Origin: Balneolaceae bacterium
Lineage (GTDB): Bacteria > Bacteroidota > Rhodothermia > Balneolales > Balneolaceae
Reading direction: 5' to 3'
Assembly (NCBI GenBank): GCA_017640665.1
Contig: JAEPQE010000004.1
Coordinates: 186,001 to 250,000, forward strand
DNA length: 64,000 bases
The position numbers were made by a program, and so were the translations under genes. Each line of letters opens with the position of its first letter. Position 1 is the stretch's first letter. Under the pieces are notes generated by a model. That model worked only from the letters and a program-made list of their open reading frames with translations. It made no database searches and was not told where the DNA came from. Positions 1-9,436 of the stretch are shown piece after piece.

Positions 1-1
1 G

Positions 2-1384
2 CAACGCATCAAAGAAGAAATTGAGATGAATCCCGTTCTGGAAGAGCAGGATTTCATGGAACAGCGTCAGGAGAGTTTGGAGGTTGATGATCCCAAAGAA
101 GAAAAAGAAGAGGCGCTCGAAAGCCTGGAAGAACACGAAGTGGATTGGGATTATTTTGATGAAAACACGGAGTACGATGGAGAAAACTACACGCCTCCCC
201 GGAATCCTGATATCGAAGAATGGAAAGATCTACCCAATCCATATAATGAGTCATTGCTGGAGCAGTTAGAAAATCAGGTTGCATTACTGGATTTATCAGA
301 AGAAGAAGAATTGATTGCTGATCAGATTTTGGGTTCTTTAGATGAGGATGGTTATTTCCGCAGAGATTTAATCGCTGTTGCAGACAACATCGCTTTTAAT
401 CACGGTATTTATATGGAGGAGGAAGATGTAGACCGGGTGAGAAAGCAGATTCAACTACTGGACCCAATTGGGATTGCCTCAACCAGTTTACAGGATTGCC
501 TGTTAGTTCAGCTTCAGGAATCGGATGAGGATCTTCCCGGCAGAAACCTGGCAATCAAAATCATCAAAAATGCCTGGACTGCCTTCGAAAAGAAACATTT
601 CGATAAACTCATCCATAAGTTTGATGTGGAGGAAGAGGATCTTAAAGAAGCTTTTGGAGCAATCAGACACATGGACCCGCGTCCGGGGGCGGTAAGCAAT
701 GGTCTGGAAGAAACACAAAACTATATCGAACCGGATTTTGAAGTGTATTGGCGTGGAGCAGATCAGAGTGAAAATGGAAAAGGAGAATTTGTAATTCATT
801 TAAATCAAAGAAATGCGCCTTCACTTAGAATTTCTCCCGAGTACAAACAAATGTGGGATGAAATTAAAGTGAAGAAACAAAAGGCTGATGAGCAGACCCG
901 TAAATTTATGAAGGGGAAAATTGACTCCGCTAACTGGTTTATTGAATCGATTAAACAACGCCAGAATACACTCATGAATACCATCAAGACGATGGTGGCG
1001 CTACAAGAAGACTTTTTCAAATTCGGCGATGGACTGAAGCCAATGATTCTGAAAGATGTAGCAGAAAGAATCGGGATGGATATTTCTACCGTCTCAAGAG
1101 TAGTAAACGGAAAATACGTTCAGACCAATTTCGGAGTGTATGAACTCAAATATTTCTTCAACGAAGGATTGGAAACCGAAAGTGGGGAAGAAGTCTCAAA
1201 TCGTGAAGTAAAAAACATCCTCCAGACCATTATTGATAACGAAGACAAGAGAAATCCATTAAGCGATCAAGCCTTAGCAGACGCGCTAAATGAAAAAGGG
1301 TACAAAGTTGCCCGGCGTACAGTAAGTAAATACAGGGAGCAGCTTAACGAACCTGTTGCGAGGTTAAGGAAGCAGATTGTTTGA
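2..1384 (+). CDS. rpoN: RNA polymerase sigma-54 factor, 5' end outside window
   Basis: Sigma-54 binds core RNA polymerase and directs it to -24/-12 promoters that need an enhancer-binding ATPase. The reading frame is already open at the first bases of the window and codes for QRIKEEIEMNPVLEE, the conserved end of the N-terminal activator-interacting region. The ATG at 26 is therefore internal and the true start lies upstream. An acidic stretch typical of region II follows, then the core-binding domain. A helix-turn-helix stands around visible residues 340-385 (LKDVAERIGMDISTVSRVV). The diagnostic RpoN box ARRTVSKYRE is near residues 429-438. The gene ends convergently with the next one, 33 bases away, with no clear terminator between. 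No obvious -24/-12 promoter was found in this window, so its targets are elsewhere. Confidence 0.95.
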   Translation, partial: QRIKEEIEMNPVLEEQDFMEQRQESLEVDDPKEEKEEALESLEEHEVDWDYFDENTEYDGENYTPPRNPDIEEWKDLPNPYNESLLEQLENQVALLDLSEEEELIADQILGSLDEDGYFRRDLIAVADNIAFNHGIYMEEEDVDRVRKQIQLLDPIGIASTSLQDCLLVQLQESDEDLPGRNLAIKIIKNAWTAFEKKHFDKLIHKFDVEEEDLKEAFGAIRHMDPRPGAVSNGLEETQNYIEPDFEVYWRGADQSENGKGEFVIHLNQRNAPSLRISPEYKQMWDEIKVKKQKADEQTRKFMKGKIDSANWFIESIKQRQNTLMNTIKTMVALQEDFFKFGDGLKPMILKDVAERIGMDISTVSRVVNGKYVQTNFGVYELKYFFNEGLETESGEEVSNREVKNILQTIIDNEDKRNPLSDQALADALNEKGYKVARRTVSKYREQLNEPVARLRKQIV

Positions 1385-1417
1385 TTATAGGATTGCCGGC
1401 TGGTTAGATGTTGTAAA

Positions 1418-2887
1418 TCAAAGCACAAAAAACAGCTCAATCATATCAATCAGATAGTCGTTGCTGAGTATGAGAACGAGCAAGAGAATGTTTACGACCG
1501 TATGGAGCCCGAAGGTGTAAAAAATATAATTGAGTCTTTTTTGGACGAGATATTTCGAACTGTCAAAAGAGGTAAGAAGGAAACCAATCAGCCAGTTTAT
1601 AAAAAAGAGTACTCCTAAAATCATGATAAGCGTTCCACTTCCCCCTGAGAGAAGAAGAATGAGCATAATGCTCACAAGCACAAAATCGATATGAAAAATC
1701 CAGGAATAGAGGTTTAAGGCCTGGCTAAAATGAGTCATCGATTTACTAGGAAGATAGAGCCAGATTAATCCTATAATTTGGGCTAAAAGCGAAATGAGCA
1801 TTCCAATCACAAAAACAGAAAAATAGTTTTGGCCAAAAAAAGCAGTTTGAGGTAAGAAGTGATAGAGTGCTTCGAGACCTTTAGGAGATATTAAAAGCTT
1901 TGCTAAAATGTAAGTTACTAATCCAGTGAAGGCTGCATGTTGGAAGAGTAAAAAAGTACCACTTACGAGAGATCGTTCGCGATAGCGCATCACATCATCT
2001 ACAAAAAATCGGTGCCCGGTAAAATATCTGAAGATTAACGGACCATAGGTTCCTGAGACTCGAATATGTATACCAAGACTTATCCAGATAAGAACAAATA
2101 CAAATACCGGCCAGTTGAACTCTGACTCTGAAGGAGTTTTAAGAGGTAGAGGAAGGATGAAAGAACCGGATGTTTTATAATCAATCAGGGATTCGTTTAA
2201 CACAGGGTAATCGCTTATTGCCTGATCTAACCAGTTTGCCTCAATAAAGAATAATACAGGCTGTTCTTTAAAAATATCGCCCACTAAATGAAGGTCATTC
2301 CTTGAGTAGTTTTTCGAAAGAAGAAAAGAAGAAGAATTTTCTGGAACGGAATCTGAAACAATTTGAGTAATGGAGAAATCCAGTCCGTTAAAATTGGAAG
2401 AAGTAATTTCATAGAATTCCCTGCTTGTGATGCTTTCTAACTCGTTTTCGATGAAGTTGAATTCTGCAATAAATCCCTCATCAAAAGACTGACTGAATGA
2501 ATAAAGTCCGTAGGCTACTACGTTTTCAAATTCTGCGTACTCAAGAATCAACTTTTGATAATCCTGAACAAATTGTCCTTTATTATTTTTGATTTCTTCA
2601 ACTAACAAAAACTGTTTATCAAAACGGATGAGTACATTAAATGGATAGGCTGAAATAGCATCAAGAATGGAACTGTTGACCGGATGTTGAATCTCTATAA
2701 ATGAGACCCCAAGCTGTTCATACTCAGCCAGTTTTTCAGAAAGTTCATCAGGGTCAGGGGTGATTTCCCAGTAAATCCCAAGATCTGTTTTTGGTGTTTC
2801 CTGAGCAGGGGAGAGACCTGAAGTGATGCCCTGAATCAGGGCGAAAAAAAATACTAAGTAAGTAAAATATGTGGTTCTGCTTGTCAC
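1418..2887 (-). CDS. Unrecognised exported-domain/membrane protein downstream of miaB
   Basis: I do not recognise a named family. The 489-residue product starts with a signal-peptide-like segment (about residues 1-28). A soluble part of about 225 residues follows (DLGIYWEITPDPDELSEKL, then repeated beta/alpha-like stretches), which reads like a TIM-barrel glycosidase-type fold. From about residue 258 there are about six hydrophobic helices (near 258-276, 310-335, 350-378, two in 395-438, 450-475). The likely topology is an extracytoplasmic domain on a polytopic membrane anchor. The start is a GTG that directly abuts the miaB stop (TAA), so translation is probably coupled. It is the last gene of the pgsA-pgpA-pyrE-miaB run. 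No catalytic residues can be assigned with confidence. Confidence 0.75.
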   Translation of the reverse strand: MTSRTTYFTYLVFFFALIQGITSGLSPAQETPKTDLGIYWEITPDPDELSEKLAEYEQLGVSFIEIQHPVNSSILDAISAYPFNVLIRFDKQFLLVEEIKNNKGQFVQDYQKLILEYAEFENVVAYGLYSFSQSFDEGFIAEFNFIENELESITSREFYEITSSNFNGLDFSITQIVSDSVPENSSSFLLSKNYSRNDLHLVGDIFKEQPVLFFIEANWLDQAISDYPVLNESLIDYKTSGSFILPLPLKTPSESEFNWPVFVFVLIWISLGIHIRVSGTYGPLIFRYFTGHRFFVDDVMRYRERSLVSGTFLLFQHAAFTGLVTYILAKLLISPKGLEALYHFLPQTAFFGQNYFSVFVIGMLISLLAQIIGLIWLYLPSKSMTHFSQALNLYSWIFHIDFVLVSIMLILLLSGGSGTLIMILGVLFFINWLIGFLLTSFDSSKYLVQKRLNYIFYTFGLHTVVNILLLVLILSNDYLIDMIELFFVL

Positions 2888-4246
2888 TTAGGCTTCTACA
2901 GCAACTTCATAAAATTCAGTAATAGTTGTCTTACGGATGGGTTTTGCTATTAATGTTGCCGAAGTACAGTCTGTAACTTCAACTTCAACGTAATCACCTT
3001 TCTCAAAATCACGACGATCAAACACTGCAATTTTATTAGTATCGGTTCGTCCGCTTACCTGTTCTTCCGATTTCTTACTGGTTCCTTCAACCAAAACAAG
3101 GTGTCGTTGGCCAATTTCTTCAAGATTACGTTCTTTCTGAATATTCATCTGCTGAGTGATGATTTCAGATAATCGTCTCTTTTTGACTTCTTCCGGTACA
3201 TCATCTTCAAACTTTCGGTAAGCCAGCGTTCGTTCGCGTTCCGAATAAGCAAACATGTAGGCTAAATCGTAACCCACTTCCGCCATCAATGTCATTGTTC
3301 CCTGGTGTTCTTCTTCGGTTTCACCACAGAATCCGGCGATAATATCCGTAGATAAAGAAAGCCCAGGGATGATAGATTTCATTTTTTCTGTTAATGTGAG
3401 ATACTGTTCTCGAGTGTACGGGCGACGCATACGCTCTAGCATTGAATCACTTCCAGCCTGGGCCGGGATGTGAATATAGTTACATAGATTTGGTCTTTCT
3501 GCGATTAGATGAAGCAGATCATCCGGGAAATCTTTTGGGTGCGGTGATGAAAACCGGAAACGTATTTCAGGATTTATCAAACTCGCTGCATCCATGAGTC
3601 TTGTGAAGGTATTCTCTCCATCTTTGTAGGAATTCACATTTTGCCCAAGAAGAGTTACTTCTTTGTACCCTTCATCGCTTAGCTGCTGAATTTCTTTCAG
3701 AATGCTTTCCATTGGTCTGCTACGTTCCCTGCCACGGGTAAAAGGTACTACACAAAAAGAGCACATATTATCACAGCCTCGCATAATAGAAACGAAGGAT
3801 GAAACCCCGTTTCCGGTAGTCCGGACAGGAGCAATATCTGCATAAGTTTCTTCAAGTGAGAGAAGCACATTCACTGCCTTTCTGCCATCGTCGACTTCGG
3901 CAAGTAGTCGAGGGATGTCGCGATAAGCATCGGGACCAACCACGATATCAACCAGGTGCTCTTCTTCAATAATGCGGTCTTTGATGCGTTCGGCCATACA
4001 CCCAAGCACGCCTACGGTAAGCTCAGAATTCGATTTCTTAATGGATCTCAACTCTTTTAATCGGTTCCAAACCTTGGTCTCGGCATTTTCGCGTATGGAG
4101 CAGGTATTCACCAGAATCACGTCGGCGGATTCAGGATTAGCTGCTACAGTCATGCCATCTTCAATCAGGATTGAGTTCACAATCTCTGAGTCGGCAAAGT
4201 TCATTTGGCAACCGTAGGTTTCGATAAAGAATTTCTTGTTACTCAA
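2888..4246 (-). CDS. miaB: tRNA-2-methylthio-N6-dimethylallyladenosine synthase MiaB
   Basis: This radical-SAM methylthiotransferase converts i6A37 to ms2i6A37 in tRNAs reading UNN codons. The 452-residue product has all expected parts. The N-terminal UPF0004 domain carries the second-cluster cysteines C13, C49 and C83. The radical-SAM motif C158-x3-C162-x2-C165 lies in [17 protein letters not shown], and a C-terminal TRAM domain begins near residue 375. The start is a TTG at 4246-4244. No upstream ATG is in frame, and the first downstream ATG (M15) would cut into the conserved YGCQMN motif, so TTG is the best choice. It sits 75 bases after pyrE on the same strand. Confidence 0.96.
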   Translation of the reverse strand: MSNKKFFIETYGCQMNFADSEIVNSILIEDGMTVAANPESADVILVNTCSIRENAETKVWNRLKELRSIKKSNSELTVGVLGCMAERIKDRIIEEEHLVDIVVGPDAYRDIPRLLAEVDDGRKAVNVLLSLEETYADIAPVRTTGNGVSSFVSIMRGCDNMCSFCVVPFTRGRERSRPMESILKEIQQLSDEGYKEVTLLGQNVNSYKDGENTFTRLMDAASLINPEIRFRFSSPHPKDFPDDLLHLIAERPNLCNYIHIPAQAGSDSMLERMRRPYTREQYLTLTEKMKSIIPGLSLSTDIIAGFCGETEEEHQGTMTLMAEVGYDLAYMFAYSERERTLAYRKFEDDVPEEVKKRRLSEIITQQMNIQKERNLEEIGQRHLVLVEGTSKKSEEQVSGRTDTNKIAVFDRRDFEKGDYVEVEVTDCTSATLIAKPIRKTTITEFYEVAVEA

Positions 4247-4321
4247 TGGGAATAAATGGTTTAATTCAAAAAGAAATTAAAGTTCAGCATGACAACATTA
4301 GCTACACGAAAATAATGATTA

Positions 4322-4963
4322 TTAATTTGGCCAGGTGTCAGGGTGATTTCTCCAGTCTGCGAGATGTTCGAGATCATCACTTGTAACAAAACCTTTTTCT
4401 ACGGCAACATCAACCAGGGTACTGTAATCGGTTAAGTTGTAGACAGGTACATTCACTTTCTCGAAATTCTCGACTGACTTATCAAAACCATAGTTGAAGA
4501 TGGAGATAATGGCTTGTACATCAGCGCCTACAAACTGTAGGGCATTTATTACCGAGATTGCCGAGCCACCTGTAGAAACGAGATCTTCAATCACTACGGT
4601 AGGCTGACCTTTCGCCACACCACCTTCAATCTGATTTCCCATGCCATAAGCTTTGGCTTTTGCACGAACGTAAGCCATTGGTTTGTTTAGCATATCAGCA
4701 ACCCAGGCTGCATGGGGGATCCCGGCAGTAGCCGTTCCGGTAATTACTTCTGTATCAGGAAATTTTTCCGAAATAATTTCTACAAATTTCTTAGCAATTT
4801 TATTTCTGATTTCGGGGTAGTGTAAGGTCAATCTGTTATCACAATAAATGGGAGAGTTCCATCCAGATGCCCATGTAAATGGTTCATTTGGTCGAAGAAT
4901 CACTGCATTTATTTCTAACAAATGTGCAGCCAACTCCCGTGCAAATGCGGTGTCAATAATCAT
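4322..4963 (-). CDS. pyrE: Orotate phosphoribosyltransferase
   Basis: PyrE joins orotate to PRPP to give OMP in pyrimidine biosynthesis, in the cytoplasm. The 213-residue product has the family length. The PRPP-binding motif VVIEDLVSTGGSA lies at residues 123-135 and the flexible catalytic loop RAKAKAYGMGNQIEGG at about 100-115. The ATG start at 4963 fits the family N-terminus. It lies 45 bases downstream of pgpA and upstream of miaB in the same direction, so it is probably part of the same minus-strand transcript; no other pyrimidine genes are adjacent. Confidence 0.96.
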   Translation of the reverse strand: MIIDTAFARELAAHLLEINAVILRPNEPFTWASGWNSPIYCDNRLTLHYPEIRNKIAKKFVEIISEKFPDTEVITGTATAGIPHAAWVADMLNKPMAYVRAKAKAYGMGNQIEGGVAKGQPTVVIEDLVSTGGSAISVINALQFVGADVQAIISIFNYGFDKSVENFEKVNVPVYNLTDYSTLVDVAVEKGFVTSDDLEHLADWRNHPDTWPN

Positions 4964-5008
4964 GCGTCTTGTAAATCTTTTAATCTGACTTTGGTCTCTT
5001 CGCTTCTT

Positions 5009-5494
5009 TTACGCGAATCCAAAAAAATTAGGGAAGGCAAAAATAAGACTTTTTAAGCAGATAAACGCATAAAAACCGGCAATTAAGTCATCAAGCAAAA
5101 TACCGGTCCCTCCACTAATTTTTTGCACTTTATTGATGCCTAAAGGCTTCCAGATATCAAAGGCTCTGAAGAATATGAGCCCGGTGCTAAGTATAAATAT
5201 ATCAGTAGTTAACTGGCCACTTAACGGAATGGTTGTAAATACCAATGCCTGTCCTGCAAATTCATCTATGACTAGTTTTCCCGGATCTTCTCCCCACTCT
5301 TCCTCGCAAGTTTTACTTACCCAAAGAGTTAAAAGGCTTGCTGTAGCAACTATGATGAGCGTAGCAATAACAGGATCAATTTGTAAGATAAAGTACATCA
5401 AAACTAAAGCTAGAAGGCTTCCAGATGTGCCCGGAGCAACAGGAAGGTATCCTGAACCAAAGCCGGAGCCAATAAAAAGCTGAAGCTGCTTCAT
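5009..5494 (-). CDS. pgpA: Phosphatidylglycerophosphatase A
   Basis: PgpA dephosphorylates phosphatidylglycerophosphate to phosphatidylglycerol in the inner membrane. The 161-residue product shows the conserved N-terminal GSGYLPVAPGTSGSL segment, the acidic DEFAGQ motif near residue 78, and three to four hydrophobic helices. Its ATG overlaps the TGA of pgsA by one base (TGATG). The two successive enzymes of phosphatidylglycerol synthesis are therefore translationally coupled. Confidence 0.94.
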   Translation of the reverse strand: MKQLQLFIGSGFGSGYLPVAPGTSGSLLALVLMYFILQIDPVIATLIIVATASLLTLWVSKTCEEEWGEDPGKLVIDEFAGQALVFTTIPLSGQLTTDIFILSTGLIFFRAFDIWKPLGINKVQKISGGTGILLDDLIAGFYAFICLKSLIFAFPNFFGFA

Positions 5495-6078
5495 CAGTCC
5501 TCTGACTTAAAAACCATTCGATTTACCACGATATACTCAAGCCCGGAGTATAGAGTAACTGAAGCAACGAAAATCATCAGATAAAGAAGAATATCAGTCT
5601 GAAGAATTAGTCGAACCCAATCTCCGGCAAAGAATTCAACATTTTGGAAAAGCCCGACAACAAGACCGATGTAGAGAAAAATCATCTGAATGGTAGTTTT
5701 GGCCTTGGCGGTAAAACGGGTTACCATAGGTTGTTCTTTTCGGTTGGTATAAATTCTGAAGATGGTAATTACTACATCTCTGAAAATAATGACTCCGATT
5801 GCCCACCATGGGAATTGCTCTGCATCGATAAAAGGAAGTACGATAAAACCACTGAAGGTTAAAAATTTGTCGGCCAGAGGGTCCAGAAAGTTTCCAAGTT
5901 TACTTTCCACTGCAAATTTACGTGCGTAGTACCCATCAAAATAATCGGTTACCGCTGCAATAATATATATCGCCAACCCCAGTGCCTTCAGGAGAAACTC
6001 ATCCTGAAACCAAAGCAATAAAAAAATGGGCGAAAGTATTATCCGTACTGAACTAAGGATATTCGGAAGTCGGTGCAT
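5494..6078 (-). CDS. pgsA: CDP-diacylglycerol-glycerol-3-phosphate 3-phosphatidyltransferase
   Basis: PgsA makes phosphatidylglycerophosphate from CDP-diacylglycerol and glycerol-3-phosphate at the inner membrane. The CDP-alcohol phosphotransferase signature is complete: D45-x2-D48-G-x2-A-R at residues 45-53, then G62-x3-D66-x3-D70 in GNFLDPLADK. The 194-residue length and several hydrophobic helices fit the family. It is the first gene of the minus-strand pgsA-pgpA-pyrE-miaB run and is divergent from cinA. A near-perfect -7 element lies only four bases upstream of its ATG, so the transcript might be nearly leaderless. Confidence 0.95.
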   Translation of the reverse strand: MHRLPNILSSVRIILSPIFLLLWFQDEFLLKALGLAIYIIAAVTDYFDGYYARKFAVESKLGNFLDPLADKFLTFSGFIVLPFIDAEQFPWWAIGVIIFRDVVITIFRIYTNRKEQPMVTRFTAKAKTTIQMIFLYIGLVVGLFQNVEFFAGDWVRLILQTDILLYLMIFVASVTLYSGLEYIVVNRMVFKSED

Positions 6079-6081
6079 TAC

Positions 6082-6089
6082 CGAAGATA
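6082..6089 (-). promoter_or_regulatory. Possible -7 promoter element of pgsA
   Basis: On the minus strand the sequence reads TATCTTCG, one mismatch from the Bacteroidota -7 consensus TAnnTTTG. It ends four bases before the pgsA ATG, so initiation here would give a leaderless or nearly leaderless mRNA. I did not find a convincing -33 TTG at the expected distance. Confidence 0.3.
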
Positions 6090-6175
6090 GGAATTATTTT
6101 CTAACGAGAAATTGTAAAGAACATATCTTTAATGAATGGTGGCATTTGGGCAACAGAATTTGGAATTTCTGAAAT

Positions 6176-7462
6176 ATGAAAGCACAACTCATCTCGATCG
6201 GCAACGAATTACTTATTGGAGACACGGTTAACACAAATGCTTCCTGGATGGGGCAGTTTCTAAATGAACTGGGAATTGAAATTATTCGGGTACATACCAT
6301 CTCTGATGATGGAGATCTGATCAAAGAAACTGTCCGGCAAAGTATGTCGGAATCTGATTTGGTTATTACTACTGGTGGACTTGGTCCGACCCACGACGAT
6401 ATCACCAAAACCTGCATTACAGAATTGTTTAATAGCAAGCTGGTGAAGGATGAATCGGTGGAAGAGTACATCAAGGGTTTATTTAAAAGCAGAAATATTC
6501 CTTTTTCAGAATCAAATACCTGGCAGGCGATGGTTCCCGAAAACTGTGAGGTACTTTTTAATAAAACCGGTACTGCCCCAGGAATGTGGTTTCACGAAGA
6601 TGGTTGCTATCTGGCGGTGCTTCCCGGAGTTCCTTACGAGATGAAATATCTGATGAAACGGAGAGTGGCGTCAAAGTTGAGGGAAGTCTGGAAATCAGTT
6701 GGATTTATTCATACCGAGTATCTCAAAATTGCCGGAATAGGAGAAAGTACATTAAGCGATCAGATTCTGGGTGATTTATCTTCTTTTTTGAATAATCACG
6801 TATCACTCGCTTTTCTTCCTTCATTCGGGCAGGTTACTCTTCGGATTACCGGGAAAGGAGATACAAAAGAGGAAGCCATTCAGAGAACCGAAAAGCTAAT
6901 CACATTCATCAAAGAAAAAGGAGGGCCCTTTATATACGGCTTTTCAAAAGAGGTTACACTGAGTGAAGCCGTCGGTGAGCAATTGAAATCTCAAAACCTG
7001 ACCATTGCTACTGCCGAAAGTTGTACCGGTGGATTGATAGCAGCCCGAATTACTGATATTGCAGGAAGCAGCAAGTATATGCTGGGAGGAATTGTTTCTT
7101 ACGGTAATTCGGTGAAAGTAAATCAACTTGGAGTAAAGCAGAAAGATCTTGATTCGGTTGGAGCGGTAAGTAAAGAGGTGGCTCTGCAAATGGCTAAAGG
7201 TGCAGCTGAACGTTTAGGAAGTGACATCGCGATTTCTACAACCGGAATCGCCGGACCCGATGGAGGTTCAGAAGAAAAACCTGTTGGTACTGTTTGGATT
7301 GGAGTATTCGGACTTGGGCAACATTTTGCTGTTAAAGCGTTTTTTACCAAAGACCGGATTGTTAACCGTGAGCGCACTACAGTAATCGCACTTGAAATAA
7401 TCCGGCGCTTACTTTCCGGGATGGAAGAGCTACCATACGCACTTAAAAAAGAACACGCTTGA
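6176..7462 (+). CDS. cinA: CinA-family nicotinamide-nucleotide amidase
   Basis: CinA proteins combine an N-terminal molybdopterin-binding-like (COG1058) domain with a C-terminal PncC amidase that deamidates NMN for NAD recycling. The 428-residue product shows both. Residues 1-170 begin with QLISIGNELLIGDTVNTNA and contain TTGGLGPTHDDIT at 65-77. The C-terminal domain from about 260 has ATAESCTGGLIAARIT and the TGIAGPDGGS motif. The stop (TGA) overlaps the TTG start of the next gene, which suggests coupling. A weak -7 match (TATCTTTA) lies at 6124-6131. Confidence 0.95.
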   Translation: MKAQLISIGNELLIGDTVNTNASWMGQFLNELGIEIIRVHTISDDGDLIKETVRQSMSESDLVITTGGLGPTHDDITKTCITELFNSKLVKDESVEEYIKGLFKSRNIPFSESNTWQAMVPENCEVLFNKTGTAPGMWFHEDGCYLAVLPGVPYEMKYLMKRRVASKLREVWKSVGFIHTEYLKIAGIGESTLSDQILGDLSSFLNNHVSLAFLPSFGQVTLRITGKGDTKEEAIQRTEKLITFIKEKGGPFIYGFSKEVTLSEAVGEQLKSQNLTIATAESCTGGLIAARITDIAGSSKYMLGGIVSYGNSVKVNQLGVKQKDLDSVGAVSKEVALQMAKGAAERLGSDIAISTTGIAGPDGGSEEKPVGTVWIGVFGLGQHFAVKAFFTKDRIVNRERTTVIALEIIRRLLSGMEELPYALKKEHA

Positions 7463-9435
7463 TCAGATCAGCACTTTTTACAGGATTGTTTTTGTTGACG
7501 GGATTTATCTCCCAGCTTTCTGCTCAGGCCATTCCTGATTCTGTTCAGACGGATTCTATCATGGTTGATTCTGTTGCCGTAGATTCGGTTGTTACGCCCA
7601 TTCTTCCACAACCTGAGATCGAAAAACCAAAAGAACCCGAGCCGATTGTTCCGTGGAAGCAATTCAAATCTGTTGGAATGGATTTCGTTTCTGATGATAG
7701 TCTGCTCCGTTGGCAAATATGGCCCAATTGGGGAGATTTCTATGCCTATAAAAAAGACGCAATCTCATTCAGACAGGGTACTATCGGTAGGTATGATGCT
7801 TTCCAAATATCGGGGTTTAGCCCGTATGAACAAACATTGAATCTGGAAGGGATTGAGCTTTCAAATCCTGTTACCGGGCTTGTGAACTATAATTATTTAC
7901 CTCATCATAAAATTGGTAGTCTGTACGAGCAAAAATCAGCCAACTATCATTCTGATATTGAGTTGAAGAAGTACTACATCCTGGAGCCGGTAAGCTATTT
8001 GAACTATGATGAAGCAGCCTATAATTATCGAAACCTCGAGTTCATGGTTACCCAAAACCTCTCTGAGCGAACTAATATTGAACTTTCGTTCTGGGACCGG
8101 AGGGGAGGAGGAAATTATCGAAATAATGAGGTTCTTGGGAATCAAATCGTAGCAAGAGGATATCACTATCTTAACCAAAAAGTTCAGATACGTACGCTGC
8201 TTTTGAGAAACCAATTTGATATGCAGGAGCCATTTGGCTATCAGGTAATTGATCCACTCGCGTTTTCTTTTGGAAGATTTTCTTCTTCTCCCAAATTAAC
8301 CAGTTCATCTTCAGAAACAACCAGAAGAGATTGGGTTACAGGAGTTTATTTCCGCCCGGATAGTAACTCGGTTGAGAATATGGGGTTCGAAATCAATCTG
8401 GCTAAAGACGATTTCAATCTTACTTCTACTCCTGATACACTGGGGTGGGATTTAAGAAGTTATTCCGGAAAAATATTCAGAATTATAGGTACAGATCAGT
8501 TCTCTTTGAAACTTCAAGGAGAAGCAGGTTATAATTCTTTTAAACAAAGTTCGGCTATCTCCAGAAGCGAATGGACGGACATCGGACTTTCTGGACATCT
8601 TCAAACACAGCTTGATGAAAACTTGAGTGTATTTGCGGATGGGAAATTAACTCAACGAAGTGATGGATTTACGGATACCAAGATTGGAGGCGGAGCAAAA
8701 CTAAACATCAACGATAGGATTGATCTCACCCTTAATGCCTCCGTATTTAGCAGAATGCCGACAATTCAGGAGTTGTACTGGGTGGGAGAGAACTTCTTCG
8801 GGAACCCGGATTTAGAAAACGAAAATGGAATTTCTGTATTTGGTGAAACCAAATTTAATCTTAGTGATCAGATGACTTTAGGAGCCTCAGGGAGAATCAA
8901 ACAATCCAATAATGATACTTTCCTGGGAAATGATTCTTCATTTGTAAACAGCGGAGATTTATCCTCGCTCTCAGGAACAGTATTTGGGGCGTTCGAAAAC
9001 GATCGATTCGAAATAGAAAGCTCGGTTACTTTTGATGCGCTGAATGATCTTAGCCCGGTAGATTCAACAAATTCAATCAGTTTTAATGAACAAAAAATCT
9101 GGATTCGAAATAATGCTTTTATCAAAGGATACGCATTCAATAGAGCAGCTTTTGTTAAGCTTGGAGTGCGAACAACGCTGTCACCGCTAGCTTATGGAAG
9201 TAAATTTTTCAATACCGAACTACAATATTGGCAGGCAAATAGCATGGAAGTTGACATCCCCGCTTTTTTCCGGTTAGATGCCGAACTTTCTGCCCGGGTT
9301 CGCGCTATCATGGTAGTAATGCGATGGGAAAATGCACTTGATGGAATTGGTCAGTTAGGCTACTTTGAGGCGGCTACATTTCCCATGAATGCACGACGGT
9401 TAATTGTAGGAATCAGGGCCCAATTCAGAAACTAG
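7459..9435 (+). CDS. Outer-membrane TonB-dependent receptor-like beta-barrel protein
   Basis: The 658-residue product has a signal peptide (about residues 1-23), then a Ser/Asp/Val-rich linker and a Pro/Glu segment. A plug-like region follows (YDAFQISGFSPYEQTLNLEG, around 115-135). The remainder is dominated by alternating aromatic/hydrophobic beta strands up to a C-terminal aromatic-ending strand, which is typical of outer-membrane barrels. No clear TonB box is seen, so it may be a porin-like relative rather than an active TonB-dependent transporter; the substrate is unknown. The TTG start lies inside the cinA stop (TTGA overlap). The next gene, ftsX, starts one base after its stop, so these three genes are probably one transcript. 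Confidence 0.75.
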   Translation: MIRSALFTGLFLLTGFISQLSAQAIPDSVQTDSIMVDSVAVDSVVTPILPQPEIEKPKEPEPIVPWKQFKSVGMDFVSDDSLLRWQIWPNWGDFYAYKKDAISFRQGTIGRYDAFQISGFSPYEQTLNLEGIELSNPVTGLVNYNYLPHHKIGSLYEQKSANYHSDIELKKYYILEPVSYLNYDEAAYNYRNLEFMVTQNLSERTNIELSFWDRRGGGNYRNNEVLGNQIVARGYHYLNQKVQIRTLLLRNQFDMQEPFGYQVIDPLAFSFGRFSSSPKLTSSSSETTRRDWVTGVYFRPDSNSVENMGFEINLAKDDFNLTSTPDTLGWDLRSYSGKIFRIIGTDQFSLKLQGEAGYNSFKQSSAISRSEWTDIGLSGHLQTQLDENLSVFADGKLTQRSDGFTDTKIGGGAKLNINDRIDLTLNASVFSRMPTIQELYWVGENFFGNPDLENENGISVFGETKFNLSDQMTLGASGRIKQSNNDTFLGNDSSFVNSGDLSSLSGTVFGAFENDRFEIESSVTFDALNDLSPVDSTNSISFNEQKIWIRNNAFIKGYAFNRAAFVKLGVRTTLSPLAYGSKFFNTELQYWQANSMEVDIPAFFRLDAELSARVRAIMVVMRWENALDGIGQLGYFEAATFPMNARRLIVGIRAQFRN

Positions 9436-9436
9436 T

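Noticed and set aside
26-1384. ATG at 26 as the start of rpoN
   Set aside because: The frame is open upstream to the window edge and codes for conserved RpoN sequence. The ATG is internal and the gene is cut by the window, not truncated in the genome.
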